64,000 nt of DNA from an uncultured Clostridia bacterium (GTDB lineage Bacteria; Bacillota; Clostridia; Oscillospirales; Acutalibacteraceae), in NCBI GenBank assembly GCA_947630835.1, contig CANRIZ010000012.1, positions 1 through 64,000 on the forward strand. Reading direction: 5' to 3'. The notes under the pieces are model-generated. The model saw only the letters and a program-made list of their open reading frames with translations, had not been told where the DNA came from and ran no database searches. This document shows positions 28,363 through 38,066 of this stretch, one piece after another. Made by a program: the position numbers and the translations under genes. Each line of letters starts with the position of its first letter. Position 1 is the first letter of the stretch.

Positions 28363-30213
28363 TTATTTCTCCGTACAAATTTTATACATTCCGTCGGCGT
28401 CAAGCATATATTCCTCGTACAGCTTTGAAACGGGAGCGTGCGGCACAAATTGGTTGTCAACCGCCGTGAGCCTGTAGCTGCCTTTATATGAGTTTTCCGC
28501 AAGCAGTTCTCCGAAGGTTTCGCCTATGCCGCCGTTTTTAATTCCCTCTTCAAAGAAGTATACATTCTCGGATTTGAGCGTATGTTTAACCGCCCGAATA
28601 TCAATAGGCTTGATTGTATTGAGCTTGATAACGGAAAAGTCCCTGCCGCTTTCCTTTAACCTGTCCCTTGCAACGCAGGCGTGCGAAAAAATCCTGCCGT
28701 ATGTAACTATATAGTTTTCGGCGTTTAAATTTCCGTAAATATCGTAATTGTCCGAAACGTAGTCTATATTCTCCGGTATGGGCTTTTCCTCGCCCCTCGG
28801 ATACCTTATGGCGACAACGCCCTCGGTATGGTAAGCCGCCCTTATAAAGCATTGCTTTAAGCCCTCGTAGGTAGTGGGCGAAAATACCGTTATGCGCGGA
28901 ATACTGTTTAAAAACGAGGCGTCCAGTATACCCTGATGTGAAATTCCGTCCTCGCCGACAAAGCCCGCCCGGTCGATAGCCAAAATCATATGCAAATTCT
29001 GCATGGTGCCGTCGTGTACGACCTGATCGAAGCAACGCTGTAAAAACGTTGAATAGACCGCAAAAACAGGCAGCATTCCGCCCTTTGAAAGCCCGGCGCA
29101 AAACGTTACGGCGTGTTCCTCGGCAATGCCCACGTCAAAAAATCTTTCGGGGAATTTCTCGCTGAATTCATTGAGCCCCGTTCCCAACGCCATTGCCGCG
29201 GTGACGGCGCAAATTCGTTTATCCTTCTGCGCCATATCGCATATAAGCTCGCCGAACTCGGAGGAAAAATTCTTGCCGGAGTAAATCGGTTCGCCCGTAT
29301 TTATATTAAATTCGGAAATGCCGTGAAATTCGCTCGGTGATTTTTCGGCAAAATCATAGCCCTTGCCCTTGATTGTGTTTATATGGAGCAATACGGGCAT
29401 ATCCTTAATCATCTTGGCGCTTTCGAGAGCCTCGCAAAGCTGTTCTATGTTATGGCCGTCGATAGGTCCCATATACCGAAAGCCGAGGTCCTCGAAAAAC
29501 GTGCTTTTGTATATCATATTTTTAAGCCTTGTTTTGGCGTTGTAAGCATGTGCCGATAAAGAAGCGCCGACAAGCGGGATTTTATTAAGCGCTTTTTCGG
29601 TTTGAGCCTTTAATTTATAGTACCTCGGCGAGGAGCGAATAACCGCAAGATACCTTGCCACAGAGCCGACGTTTTTTGAAATGGACATTTCATTGTCGTT
29701 TAAAATAACGATAAGCCTTTTGCCAACTCTGCCCGCGTTATTGAGCGCTTCGTAGGCAAGTCCGCCGGTAAAAGCGCCGTCGCCTATAACCGCTACGGTG
29801 GTATTTTTGGTGTTTTTAAGGCTGTTGGCCGTCGCCAAACCCAAAGCCTGGGAAATCGAAACGCTCGAATGACCGCTGTAAAAGAAATCGTGTTCGCTTT
29901 CCTCGGGCTTGGTAAAGCCGGAAAGTCCGTTTTCTGTGCGTATGGTTGAAAAATCCTTATATCTTCCGGTCAAAAGCTTATGAGTATAGCATTGATGCCC
30001 GACATCCCATATAATTTTATCCTTGGGCGAGTAAAAAACCCTGTGAAGCGCAATGGTAAGCTCAACCACGCCCAAATTGGACGCAAGATGACCGCCGTTT
30101 TTTGAAACGGTGTTGATAAGCGCCTCTCTGCATTCCTTTGCAAGCTCGGGCAAATCTTTTTTATCGATTTTTTTTACGTCGTCCGGGGAATTGATTTTAT
30201 CAAGATACTTCAT
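28363..30213 (-). CDS. dxs: 1-deoxy-D-xylulose-5-phosphate synthase
   Basis: VFYSPKDKIIWDVGHQCYTHKLLTGR, AVIGDGAFTGGLAYEALNNAG, GMLPVFAVYSTFLQRCFDQVVHD. Confidence 0.97.
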   Translation of the reverse strand: MKYLDKINSPDDVKKIDKKDLPELAKECREALINTVSKNGGHLASNLGVVELTIALHRVFYSPKDKIIWDVGHQCYTHKLLTGRYKDFSTIRTENGLSGFTKPEESEHDFFYSGHSSVSISQALGLATANSLKNTKNTTVAVIGDGAFTGGLAYEALNNAGRVGKRLIVILNDNEMSISKNVGSVARYLAVIRSSPRYYKLKAQTEKALNKIPLVGASLSAHAYNAKTRLKNMIYKSTFFEDLGFRYMGPIDGHNIEQLCEALESAKMIKDMPVLLHINTIKGKGYDFAEKSPSEFHGISEFNINTGEPIYSGKNFSSEFGELICDMAQKDKRICAVTAAMALGTGLNEFSEKFPERFFDVGIAEEHAVTFCAGLSKGGMLPVFAVYSTFLQRCFDQVVHDGTMQNLHMILAIDRAGFVGEDGISHQGILDASFLNSIPRITVFSPTTYEGLKQCFIRAAYHTEGVVAIRYPRGEEKPIPENIDYVSDNYDIYGNLNAENYIVTYGRIFSHACVARDRLKESGRDFSVIKLNTIKPIDIRAVKHTLKSENVYFFEEGIKNGGIGETFGELLAENSYKGSYRLTAVDNQFVPHAPVSKLYEEYMLDADGMYKICTEK

Positions 30214-30228
30214 TGTTCACTCCAAAAA

Positions 30229-31209
30229 TCAACTTTTTCGCTTTGACAAAGTCAATGCAAGCTCTTTTAAAAAGCTGCCCTCGTCCGCGAAACATTCAAG
30301 CGCGGCTATCGCTTCGTCGGTAAGCCTTTCGGCTTCTTTTTCGGAATTCTTAATTCCCATAAGAGCAACGTAAGTCATTTTGTTGTTCTTTTCATCGCTT
30401 CCGACGGGCTTGCCGAGTTCTTCCGACGTGCTTGTAACGTCAAGTATATCGTCAACTATCTGAAAAGCCGAGCCTATGCACTCCGAGTACCTTTCGGCTG
30501 CGGCGAGCATTTTTTCATCAGCACGGTTAGAGGCGTAACAGCCAAGTAGAGCCGCCGCCTTAATTAAAGCTCCGGTTTTAAGCCTGTCGACGGTTTGCAG
30601 CTTTTCAAGGGACGGCGAGAGATTTTCCGACTGTAAATCGAGAACCTGACCGCCGACCATACCCGAAACGCCCGCAAGATTTGCAAGCGTTTTAACCGCC
30701 TCTATTAAATTTCCGCTTTCTATATTTTTACTTTTCAACGCGGTTTCAAACGCAAGAGTAAGCAGGCCGTCGCCCGCAAGCAAGGCGTATTCCTCGCCGT
30801 AAGCTTTATGGCAGGAGGGCTTGCCCCGCCTGAAATCATCGTTATCCATACAAGGCAAATCGTCGTGTATAAGCGAATATGTGTGTATCATCTCAACGGC
30901 GCAGGCAAGGCAGAGAGCGTCCTCGGGATTGCCGCCGCAGGCTCTGCAAAATTCAAGAGTCAATACGGGCCTTATTCTTTTTCCGCCGTTGGAAAGGCTG
31001 TAATTCATAGCTTCGACTATATAATCCTGCCCGTCGCAAACGTCGTAAAGCAATTCGGAAAGCCCGGAATTAACGAGGTCAATATACCCCTGCATATCAT
31101 ATTTGCCCAATTTATTCACCCCTGTTTTTGCTCGAAAGCTCGGTAAACTTCTGCTGTGCGGTATTAAGCTTTGCATTGCAATAATCCGCAAGCTTAATGC
31201 CCTTTTCAA
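30229..31209 (-). CDS. ispA: Polyprenyl (farnesyl/geranyl) diphosphate synthase; 5' end uncertain
   Basis: NGGKRIRPVLTLEF, SLIHDDLPCMDNDDFRRGKPSCHK, GSAFQIVDDILD. ORF-track start overlaps xseB; a GTG/TTG start near 31110-31120 is likely. Confidence 0.9.
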   Translation of the reverse strand: MKRALSLRIIAMQSLIPHSRSLPSFRAKTGVNKLGKYDMQGYIDLVNSGLSELLYDVCDGQDYIVEAMNYSLSNGGKRIRPVLTLEFCRACGGNPEDALCLACAVEMIHTYSLIHDDLPCMDNDDFRRGKPSCHKAYGEEYALLAGDGLLTLAFETALKSKNIESGNLIEAVKTLANLAGVSGMVGGQVLDLQSENLSPSLEKLQTVDRLKTGALIKAAALLGCYASNRADEKMLAAAERYSECIGSAFQIVDDILDVTSTSEELGKPVGSDEKNNKMTYVALMGIKNSEKEAERLTDEAIAALECFADEGSFLKELALTLSKRKS

Positions 31210-31309
31210 AAAGCGCTATGGAGTCGTCAAGTGACGCTTCTCCGCTTTCAAGCGTTTCAACGGTTTTTTCAAGCTCTTTGAGAGCCTGTTCATAGGTCAA
31301 CTCTTTCAT
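31112..31309 (-). CDS. xseB: Exodeoxyribonuclease VII small subunit
   Basis: MKELTYEQALKELEKTVETLESGEASLDDSIALFEKGIKLADYCNAKL. Confidence 0.93.
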   Translation of the reverse strand: MKELTYEQALKELEKTVETLESGEASLDDSIALFEKGIKLADYCNAKLNTAQQKFTELSSKNRGE

Positions 31310-32513
31310 ATTTCTCCTTAACAAGGCAAACTGCGTCGCCGTCGTTAAAGCGGATTCTCAGTTCGTCGTTTAAATTTATATCGTTTACGGTTTTAATTAC
31401 CTTTTCATCCTTATACGAAACGCTGTATCCCCTTTTTAACACCTTCAGGGGGCTTAAAGCGTCAAGCTTTGATACTAAGGAAGAAAACCGAGCGGACTTC
31501 AGCTTAAAATAATTATCTTCTAAATTATACAAAGAATATGAATATTTATCAAGTATCAATCTTTCCTGAGCGATTAACGCCTCGGGCTTAGAGAGAAAAG
31601 ACTTGTCGGTTATATAATCGAGCTTCTCTCTTTGATAATTAAACATAGAGATAACGCTGTTTTTTAAGGAGGAAACAAGCTTGCTTATGTACGCTTTCTG
31701 CTCCTCGCAATCGGGTACCGCAAGCTCCGCCGCCGCAGAGGGCGTAGCCGCCCTTAAATCCGCCGCAAAATCTATAACGGTAAAGTCCGTTTCATGCCCG
31801 ACCGCGGAAATTACGGGAATTTCGCTTTTATATACCTCGCGTGCAAGAGCCTCGCTGTTAAACGCCCACAAATCTTCGACCGAACCGCCGCCCCTGCCTA
31901 TTATGATAACATCGGCGGCTTTTTCCGAGTTCATATATCTTATGCCCTCCGCCAACTGTTCCGCAGCGTCCTCGCCCTGAACCTGCACGGGATAAAAAAC
32001 AACCTCCGCGCATTTAAAGCGCCTGTTCAATATTTTGATTATATCCCGAACCGCCGCACCCGTAGGCGAGGTTATAACGCCGACTCTTTCGGGGAATTTC
32101 GGTATCGGCTTTTTATGAGAAGCGTCGAAAATTCCTTCCTTTTCAAGCCTTTCCTTTAACTGCTCAAACTGTATTGCCAACGCGCCTATGCCGTCGGGCT
32201 GCATATCGTCGACATAGACCTGATACTGCCCCGTTGCTTCAAAAACGGAAACCCTGCCCCTGATTAACACCTTCATACCGTCGAACGGTTCAAATTTAAG
32301 GCGGGAGGCGTTGCCCTTGAACATAACCGCCTTCACGGCGCAGTTTTCGTCCTTTAGCGTAAAATACATATGTCCGCTTCTGACGTGGTTTACAAAATTT
32401 GAAATCTCGGCGACCAAAAAAACACAGTTGAGATTAAAATCCGAGTCGATTACGGATTTAACATACCTGTTTAATTGTGTAACGGTTAAAACCGAGGGTT
32501 TTGCGTCAACCAT
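31290..32513 (-). CDS. xseA: Exodeoxyribonuclease VII large subunit
   Basis: LTVTQLNRYVKSVIDSDFNLNCVFLVAEISNFVNHVRSGHMYFTLKD, GVITSPTGAAVRDIIKILNRR, IIGRGGGSVEDLWAFN. Confidence 0.97.
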   Translation of the reverse strand: MVDAKPSVLTVTQLNRYVKSVIDSDFNLNCVFLVAEISNFVNHVRSGHMYFTLKDENCAVKAVMFKGNASRLKFEPFDGMKVLIRGRVSVFEATGQYQVYVDDMQPDGIGALAIQFEQLKERLEKEGIFDASHKKPIPKFPERVGVITSPTGAAVRDIIKILNRRFKCAEVVFYPVQVQGEDAAEQLAEGIRYMNSEKAADVIIIGRGGGSVEDLWAFNSEALAREVYKSEIPVISAVGHETDFTVIDFAADLRAATPSAAAELAVPDCEEQKAYISKLVSSLKNSVISMFNYQREKLDYITDKSFLSKPEALIAQERLILDKYSYSLYNLEDNYFKLKSARFSSLVSKLDALSPLKVLKRGYSVSYKDEKVIKTVNDINLNDELRIRFNDGDAVCLVKEKYERVDL

Positions 32514-33447
32514 AATAATCCTTACTTTTCAAATATGTTAAAAATGAAATCCCCGCCGCATTGTCGGCGCAATATTCGGGAGAGGCGAATACGCATTCGT
32601 ACCTTTCGTTAAAATATTTTCTTATCAGCGTATTGGAGGAAACTCCGCCTGAAAACAGCACGGGCAAATTATGCTCTTTTAAAACGCAATTAAGCATAGC
32701 CTCTGCCGCCGCAATCACGCTCATTACCGTAAATTTGGCTATATCCTCCTTGCTTTCGCCGCTTTCATACATTGCCCTGAATTTATTTTCAACGCCCGAA
32801 AGAGAACAATCCGCGCCCTTTACGGACGGTTTTATTTTAAATTCCCTGTCGGAATTTAACGACAGCCTGTCAAGCTCCGCTCCGCAAGGGAAATTGAGCC
32901 CCAGCATAACGCCTGCCCTGTCGATAACTTGTCCCGCGTTTAAATCAAGCGATTGCGAAAACGGATCCGCCGTAAAAATTTTATCCCTGTCCGGTTTTAC
33001 GAGCAAAGCCTCGGTAGTGCCGCCGGACAAATGAAAAGCGACAAACTCCTTTTCCAAAAGCTCAAAGCGTTTTTCACCGGCTATTACGGCGGCGATATGC
33101 CCGACCTGATGCGAAAATTCAAAATAAGGCGTTTTAAGTATTTGAGATACGCATTTTGCAACCGAAACGCCCGCAAGAAAGCACGGCATATAAGAACCCT
33201 GCCTCGCCGTTGGGGCGTTTGAAACCCCAACGGCCGCAATACCGTCCGTATTGCCGTCAAAAAGCGAATTTATCACCTGCGGAAGCCCGACCGTGTGATG
33301 GAACACGGCGTCACTCTGCCGCAAGCCCCTTTCCCCGGGCTTAACGGGCAGCGGTTTTTTTACGCTTTTTATACCGCCCCCGTCTTGGCAGTACAAGGCT
33401 GCCGAAGTAGTATAGTTACTCGTATCTATTCCGAGATATTTATACAT
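32506..33447 (-). CDS. TsaD/Kae1-like (peptidase M22 family) ASKHA protein
   Basis: YLGIDTSNYTTSAALY, HQVGHIAAVI, FHLSGGTTEALLV, LFSGGVSSNTLIRKYF. Confidence 0.8.
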   Translation of the reverse strand: MYKYLGIDTSNYTTSAALYCQDGGGIKSVKKPLPVKPGERGLRQSDAVFHHTVGLPQVINSLFDGNTDGIAAVGVSNAPTARQGSYMPCFLAGVSVAKCVSQILKTPYFEFSHQVGHIAAVIAGEKRFELLEKEFVAFHLSGGTTEALLVKPDRDKIFTADPFSQSLDLNAGQVIDRAGVMLGLNFPCGAELDRLSLNSDREFKIKPSVKGADCSLSGVENKFRAMYESGESKEDIAKFTVMSVIAAAEAMLNCVLKEHNLPVLFSGGVSSNTLIRKYFNERYECVFASPEYCADNAAGISFLTYLKSKDYYG

Positions 33448-33847
33448 TTTCGGGTAAACCTCTTAAATACGAGCCGAGCAAGCCGTTAATAAAAGACGCG
33501 TCGGATTCCGTAGCGTACTTTTTGGCAAGCTCTACCGCCTCGTTTACCGAAACGCTTTCGGGTATCGAATCAACGTACATGATCTCGCAAAGCGCAAGCC
33601 TTAAAATTGAAAGCGACACCTTGGGCAGACGTTCCTTTTTCCAGCCGATTGAATATTTTTCGATAATCTCGTCTATCGGGTCTATATTTTCAAATACCGA
33701 CCTCGCAAGGCTCTCGGAAAACAGCGAATCCGAAAATACCTCTACCTCCTTGGCGTATGAAATCAAATCGTCAACCGCCACCTCGTTGTTAAACGCCTTT
33801 TCAAACACGATAACAAACGCCTGTTCTCTTTCTTCCGTTCTTGTCAT
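33440..33847 (-). CDS. nusB: Transcription antitermination factor NusB
   Basis: TRTEEREQAFVIVFEKAF...RLALCEIMYVDSIPESVSVNEAVELAKKYATESDASFINGLLG. Confidence 0.95.
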   Translation of the reverse strand: MTRTEEREQAFVIVFEKAFNNEVAVDDLISYAKEVEVFSDSLFSESLARSVFENIDPIDEIIEKYSIGWKKERLPKVSLSILRLALCEIMYVDSIPESVSVNEAVELAKKYATESDASFINGLLGSYLRGLPENV

Positions 33848-33920
33848 TTTTTCCCCTTCCGAAAAGATTAAGCTCCCCGATAAAATATACGGAGAGCCAA
33901 ACTTTCAAATAAAAATCAGT

Positions 33921-34295
33921 TCAATTCTCCAGGTTCGCAAAATCAATTCCGTAAACGCAGACATTAACCTTGGAAACGACTTTCCCGGTCATGCTTTGCA
34001 CCGCGCTTTTAACAGCCCTTTGCACCGCCGCGCCGACGGTCTGCGCATTACTGCCCTGCTTGACGTTTATATACATTTGGATTTGTATATCGCTGTCGCT
34101 GCATGAAACCTTAATGGGTTTTAAATTGGCTGCGGCTGGTAAAGCCTGTGATATAACGTCCAACGCACGGTTTGAAAACGAACCGAAGCCGTCCACTTCA
34201 CCGACGGCCTTTGCAGCAATAGAAGCTATAACCTCGTCGGAAATAATAAGCGTATCCTGCTGATTCTTTTCTGACATGCTCATAGGAAAGACCAC
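33921..34295 (-). CDS. Asp23/Gls24 family protein
   Basis: TLIISDEVIASIAAKAVGEVDGFGSFSNR...INVKQGSNAQTVGAAVQRAVKSAVQSMTGKVVSKVNVCVYGI. Confidence 0.9.
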   Translation of the reverse strand: MVFPMSMSEKNQQDTLIISDEVIASIAAKAVGEVDGFGSFSNRALDVISQALPAAANLKPIKVSCSDSDIQIQMYINVKQGSNAQTVGAAVQRAVKSAVQSMTGKVVSKVNVCVYGIDFANLEN

Positions 34296-34337
34296 CTTTC
34301 TTTCCTATTATTATATCACAAATTTTAAAATAAACAA

Positions 34338-34868
34338 CTATTTAGCTTCAATGATTGTAATTTTTTCCGTGGGAACATCCGCTTTTTTTGTTACAATATC
34401 TTCTATTTGTAATACAATATCACTGTTGAGCGTGTTTTTTTCGATTATTATTTCAACAGTATCTCCTATTGTTACAAATACATTTTTCCCCGTTTTGGAC
34501 TTAATTATTGTTTCGATTTCGCCCTGAAGCATAATATTTTTATTCAATTTTTCCAAATTTTCTCTTGCAACTTTTTTGCTTTCCTCATCCGCCTGTTTGT
34601 TTTCGATAACGCTCTCGTAATTTTGCTTAACCTCGTCCTGAAGCTGAGAACGCTTTAACTCCGATTCGGAAAATACGCTGCTTTTCACGGTTGCGTTTAC
34701 ATACTGTGCGTCGCCCAACGCGGCGCTTGCCTCGGCGGTTGACTGCTCCGATTGCGGTTTTTCCGAGGAGGTCGGCCTTGTGTAGTACCAATTAATATAC
34801 ATAGCCGCCGCAAGGGCTATTACCAGCCCGGAAAAAACTACCCTTTTCCTTTTTTTATTGAGATCCAT
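34338..34868 (-). CDS. spoIIIAH: Stage III sporulation protein AH-like
   Basis: N-terminal TM AMYINWYYT, R/K/E-rich region, C-terminal VFVTIGDTVEIIIEKNTLNSDIVLQIEDIVTKKADVPTEKITI; last gene of spoIIIA array. Confidence 0.9.
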   Translation of the reverse strand: MDLNKKRKRVVFSGLVIALAAAMYINWYYTRPTSSEKPQSEQSTAEASAALGDAQYVNATVKSSVFSESELKRSQLQDEVKQNYESVIENKQADEESKKVARENLEKLNKNIMLQGEIETIIKSKTGKNVFVTIGDTVEIIIEKNTLNSDIVLQIEDIVTKKADVPTEKITIIEAK

Positions 34869-34870
34869 AA

Positions 34871-35410
34871 CTATTCCTCCGATTTTTTCATTTCTAAAAC
34901 AGATATACTGTTTGCGCTTATATCAAGCAAGGACGAAACAGCGTTGGTAATATCGTTTTTTACCGCGCTGCTTCCCCCGCCGTCGCACACAACCATTACT
35001 CCCTGAATTCGGGGAAATTCGGTGGAGAGCAAAACACATTCGTCGCCCCTTTCGCCGTCTATTACCACATATTCGTTTTCGGACTGTCTGTCCTCGGAAT
35101 TTTCGCCGTTTTTTGACTGATACGACTCGTTATAGGCATATTTGTTTTCCTCGCCGGATTTAAGCGTAACCATAACCTTTACCCTGCCTACACCGTTAAT
35201 TTGGGAGATAATTTCGTCAAGCTTTTTTTCAATGTCGTCTTCGTAGTTATAAAACGGCGTTGTCTGCGGGTCTGCCGCGTTTTCCTCCGTTTTATCCGCC
35301 GAGAACTCGGAAACGGCTATAAGCAAAACGCCGACTGCGCCGAGCGCAAGCATTATAAGCATTTTTCTGTCGGTTCTTATCTTTTCCAAAAATGCCTTTA
35401 AGCCCTTCAA
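34871..35410 (-). CDS. spoIIIAG: Stage III sporulation protein AG
   Basis: Single TM; LDEIISQINGVGRVKVMVTLKSGEE, GVMVVCDGGGSSAVKNDITNAVSSLLDISANSISVLEMKKS. Confidence 0.92.
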   Translation of the reverse strand: MKGLKAFLEKIRTDRKMLIMLALGAVGVLLIAVSEFSADKTEENAADPQTTPFYNYEDDIEKKLDEIISQINGVGRVKVMVTLKSGEENKYAYNESYQSKNGENSEDRQSENEYVVIDGERGDECVLLSTEFPRIQGVMVVCDGGGSSAVKNDITNAVSSLLDISANSISVLEMKKSEE

Positions 35411-35850
35411 TTAAACGTCACCCTCTCTTCGTCAAGCTTACATTCGTCCCTTATAATGCTCTTTATCTCCTCCTCGTTCGGATTTTCCGCCGTTATATTG
35501 ATTTTATCTATTACTATATACCCCTCCCCGTCCGTTTCCGCCGAGACTTCCACGTTTTTAAATTCTACGCCTCGGCTTGACAGAGCGTCTTCTATATATT
35601 TTTCTATAGCCGCTTCATACTGCGGCGCGCCGTCAAATTTTTCGCTGTAATCCCGAGTATCGAAATTGAAGCTTGAAGCCTTATTTGCATTTTTTTCGGT
35701 AAACGGAAGAAACATTGCAACAATAACTATCAGCGACAGAAAGGTGTCCGATATGCTTTTCAGCTTACATTCCGGTATAACGAAACGCATAACCGTTACC
35801 ACGGCAAGAAGCACGCAAAAGCTTATGCACCAAGTTTTAAAATCTTTCAT
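35407..35850 (-). CDS. spoIIIAF: Stage III sporulation protein AF
   Basis: Position and two-TM N-terminus in spoIIIA array; C-terminal EEEIKSIIRDECKLDEERVTF. Confidence 0.85.
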   Translation of the reverse strand: MKDFKTWCISFCVLLAVVTVMRFVIPECKLKSISDTFLSLIVIVAMFLPFTEKNANKASSFNFDTRDYSEKFDGAPQYEAAIEKYIEDALSSRGVEFKNVEVSAETDGEGYIVIDKINITAENPNEEEIKSIIRDECKLDEERVTFN

Positions 35851-35852
35851 TT

Positions 35853-36965
35853 TTAACTCCTGAGATTAAGCATTATTCCCGTTGAAATAATAAACACGGT
35901 TGCAAAAAACAGTAAAACCACGTTAACCGCAGAAACGCAAGAGCATATGTTTTTTAAAACGGCGGAGCTTGCGTCGCTGCCCGTTAACGAGCAAATGACC
36001 GAGCAAACGCTCAATGAAAAATACCACGTCAAAAGGCTTAAAACCGACGGCAAAACCATAATCAGCACCGCCGCAATCCCAAAAGCCCCGACCGTATTTT
36101 TTATAAGCGCAAACGAACCCAATACCGAGGAAAAGGCGTCGCCCAACGCACCGCCGACTATAGGTATTACGCTGCCCGAAAGTAGCTTTATTCCCTTAAC
36201 AGCCACGCTGTCCGCCGCTACGGCTATTTTGGATTTTACAGCCAAAAGCCCGGTAAAAATTCCCGCAAGCATAGATAAAGTAAGCGTAAGAGCCTTTTTT
36301 ATCAACGATATAATATCCGAGGCGTTAAAGCTTGTTCCCACGGATGTATAAACGCTTACAAGGGTTAAAAGGAACACGCAGGGTATTATCAAATCAGTTG
36401 AAACAAACGAGCATAACTGCGAAAAAGACAGCAGCACCGCATTATAGGAAAATGCCGATAGCGGCATCCCGCTTGCCGAAACAACCGCAGTAAAAATCGG
36501 AATATACGAAAGCATAAAACCCGACATCAGCTTCATAGCGGCAACCGCCGAGGAAAGTGCCGAGGAAAGCGGTATCACCGCGGTAATCATAATTACCGAC
36601 GCTTCAAAAAAAGAAAACATACTCTCTTTTTTAAGCTTGTTGATATTAAGCGTGTTTATCACCGCACCCATAACGCTTATGCAGGCAACTATGCCCACGG
36701 TTTTTACGGGTCGCTTCCATTCGCCCCTGATAAGCTCGATAATAAGGCTTATTATCTTTCTTGGGGACAAATCGAGAATATCGTTAAAGCTGTCGCCGTT
36801 CACTCCAAGCTCGTTTAAAAGCTCTTTTGTTTGGGAATCAAGCTCGTCAAAAATGCCGGAATAATCATATTCCTCTTGCTTGCTTCCCGAAGCGCAGACA
36901 GCCGTATTTAAAACATTGAGCATAAGAATAACCGTTACAGCCGCAATAATTATTTTTTTCATCAT
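35853..36965 (-). CDS. spoIIIAE: Stage III sporulation protein AE
   Basis: Multi-TM, 370 aa; KGIKLLSGSVIPIVGGALGDAFSSVLGSFALIKNTVG typical of SpoIIIAE. Confidence 0.93.
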   Translation of the reverse strand: MMKKIIIAAVTVILMLNVLNTAVCASGSKQEEYDYSGIFDELDSQTKELLNELGVNGDSFNDILDLSPRKIISLIIELIRGEWKRPVKTVGIVACISVMGAVINTLNINKLKKESMFSFFEASVIMITAVIPLSSALSSAVAAMKLMSGFMLSYIPIFTAVVSASGMPLSAFSYNAVLLSFSQLCSFVSTDLIIPCVFLLTLVSVYTSVGTSFNASDIISLIKKALTLTLSMLAGIFTGLLAVKSKIAVAADSVAVKGIKLLSGSVIPIVGGALGDAFSSVLGSFALIKNTVGAFGIAAVLIMVLPSVLSLLTWYFSLSVCSVICSLTGSDASSAVLKNICSCVSAVNVVLLFFATVFIISTGIMLNLRS

Positions 36966-36966
36966 A

Positions 36967-37362
36967 TTATTTTGAAATCAGATTTATACTAAATTCCATT
37001 AATTGCTTGATAATAGGAACGGACACCGTAACCGTAGCAATCCTCCCCAAAAGCTCTACCTGAGTTGCGAGCGCCGACTCTCCGCAATCCCTGCATATAT
37101 CCGCTCCGGTCTGCGAAAGATAGCATATTCCGAGTACCTTCACCGCTATTTTCAGATAGCTTGCATACCCCGAATAAAGGCCGTCGAGTCCGAGCATTTC
37201 ATTAAACACGCCGTCGATAAGCGATATTAAAAGCGTCACCGCGGGAACGGTCAGCGCAAGCCTTAACAAGAAGGCGTATTCGGGCTTTATCTGCTTTAAT
37301 ACGGTTAGCAGGATAATCCCCGCAAACACAATGCCTATAATTTTAATCATACTAAAAATCAA
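36967..37362 (-). CDS. spoIIIAD: Stage III sporulation protein AD
   Basis: 131 aa multi-TM; YLKIAVKVLGICYLSQTGADICRDCGESALATQVELLGRIATVTVSVPIIKQLMEF. Confidence 0.93.
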   Translation of the reverse strand: MIFSMIKIIGIVFAGIILLTVLKQIKPEYAFLLRLALTVPAVTLLISLIDGVFNEMLGLDGLYSGYASYLKIAVKVLGICYLSQTGADICRDCGESALATQVELLGRIATVTVSVPIIKQLMEFSINLISK

Positions 37363-37546
37363 ATATGTCCTTTACCATTTCCGCAAGCGAGGAAAATTGA
37401 GGTATAAGTATCAGCAAAACCACGATTATGCCCGCTATTACCATAAGCAACGCGTAATCGTCCCTGCCCGTTTTTGAAAGCACCTGATTTAATACCGCGA
37501 CAATTATGCCCACTCCGGCAATTTTAAGTATAAATCCTATATCCAT
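37352..37546 (-). CDS. spoIIIAC: Stage III sporulation protein AC
   Basis: MDIGFILKIAGVGIIVAVLNQVLSKTGRDDYALLMVIAGIIVVLLILIPQFSSL. Confidence 0.95.
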   Translation of the reverse strand: MDIGFILKIAGVGIIVAVLNQVLSKTGRDDYALLMVIAGIIVVLLILIPQFSSLAEMVKDIFDF

Positions 37547-37556
37547 ACGTCCTCCG

Positions 37557-38066
37557 TTAATAAAGAATAATAAAAACCAAAGCGGCAGCCGTCATACCAA
37601 GGCAGTTGTAAAGCTTTGCGGAAGATTCCGCCTTTTTTCTCATGCTTTCCGCTTTCATTTTAAAAAGCTCCGAATAGGTTTTGCAGTTGTTCCTCTGCCC
37701 TTCTATATCGGTACTGCCCAAGCCGTTAAAGAAGGCGATAAGCGTCTCCCCGTCCTCCTTAACAAGCGGCGAAACCTTTAAGTAATCCTCAACCGCGGTT
37801 TTCCATGCGGTTTTGCTCTCTTGACCGCCTGCGAGCAGAGCGTCCGCGTCCTTCAAAAACGAAAGCTTGGAAAATTCCCCGCTGTTTTCAAGGCTTTTAA
37901 GAAGCTTGGGTACGGATAAGCGGGAATAAGCTATCTGCGTATCTATGTAATTAATCATCAGGGAAACAGACGAAAGTATTTCAATTCTTTCGGTTTTTCG
38001 CTTAGCCAGCGTGTTAGCTGCCAAAACTATCAAAGCGGACAAAATGCTCAGTCCCAATATTTTCAT
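37557..38066 (-). CDS. spoIIIAB: Stage III sporulation protein AB
   Basis: SVSLMINYIDTQIAYSRLSVPKLLKSL...FFNGLGSTDIEGQRNNCKTY; start at internal ATG 38066 preferred. Confidence 0.9.
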   Translation of the reverse strand: MKILGLSILSALIVLAANTLAKRKTERIEILSSVSLMINYIDTQIAYSRLSVPKLLKSLENSGEFSKLSFLKDADALLAGGQESKTAWKTAVEDYLKVSPLVKEDGETLIAFFNGLGSTDIEGQRNNCKTYSELFKMKAESMRKKAESSAKLYNCLGMTAAALVFIILY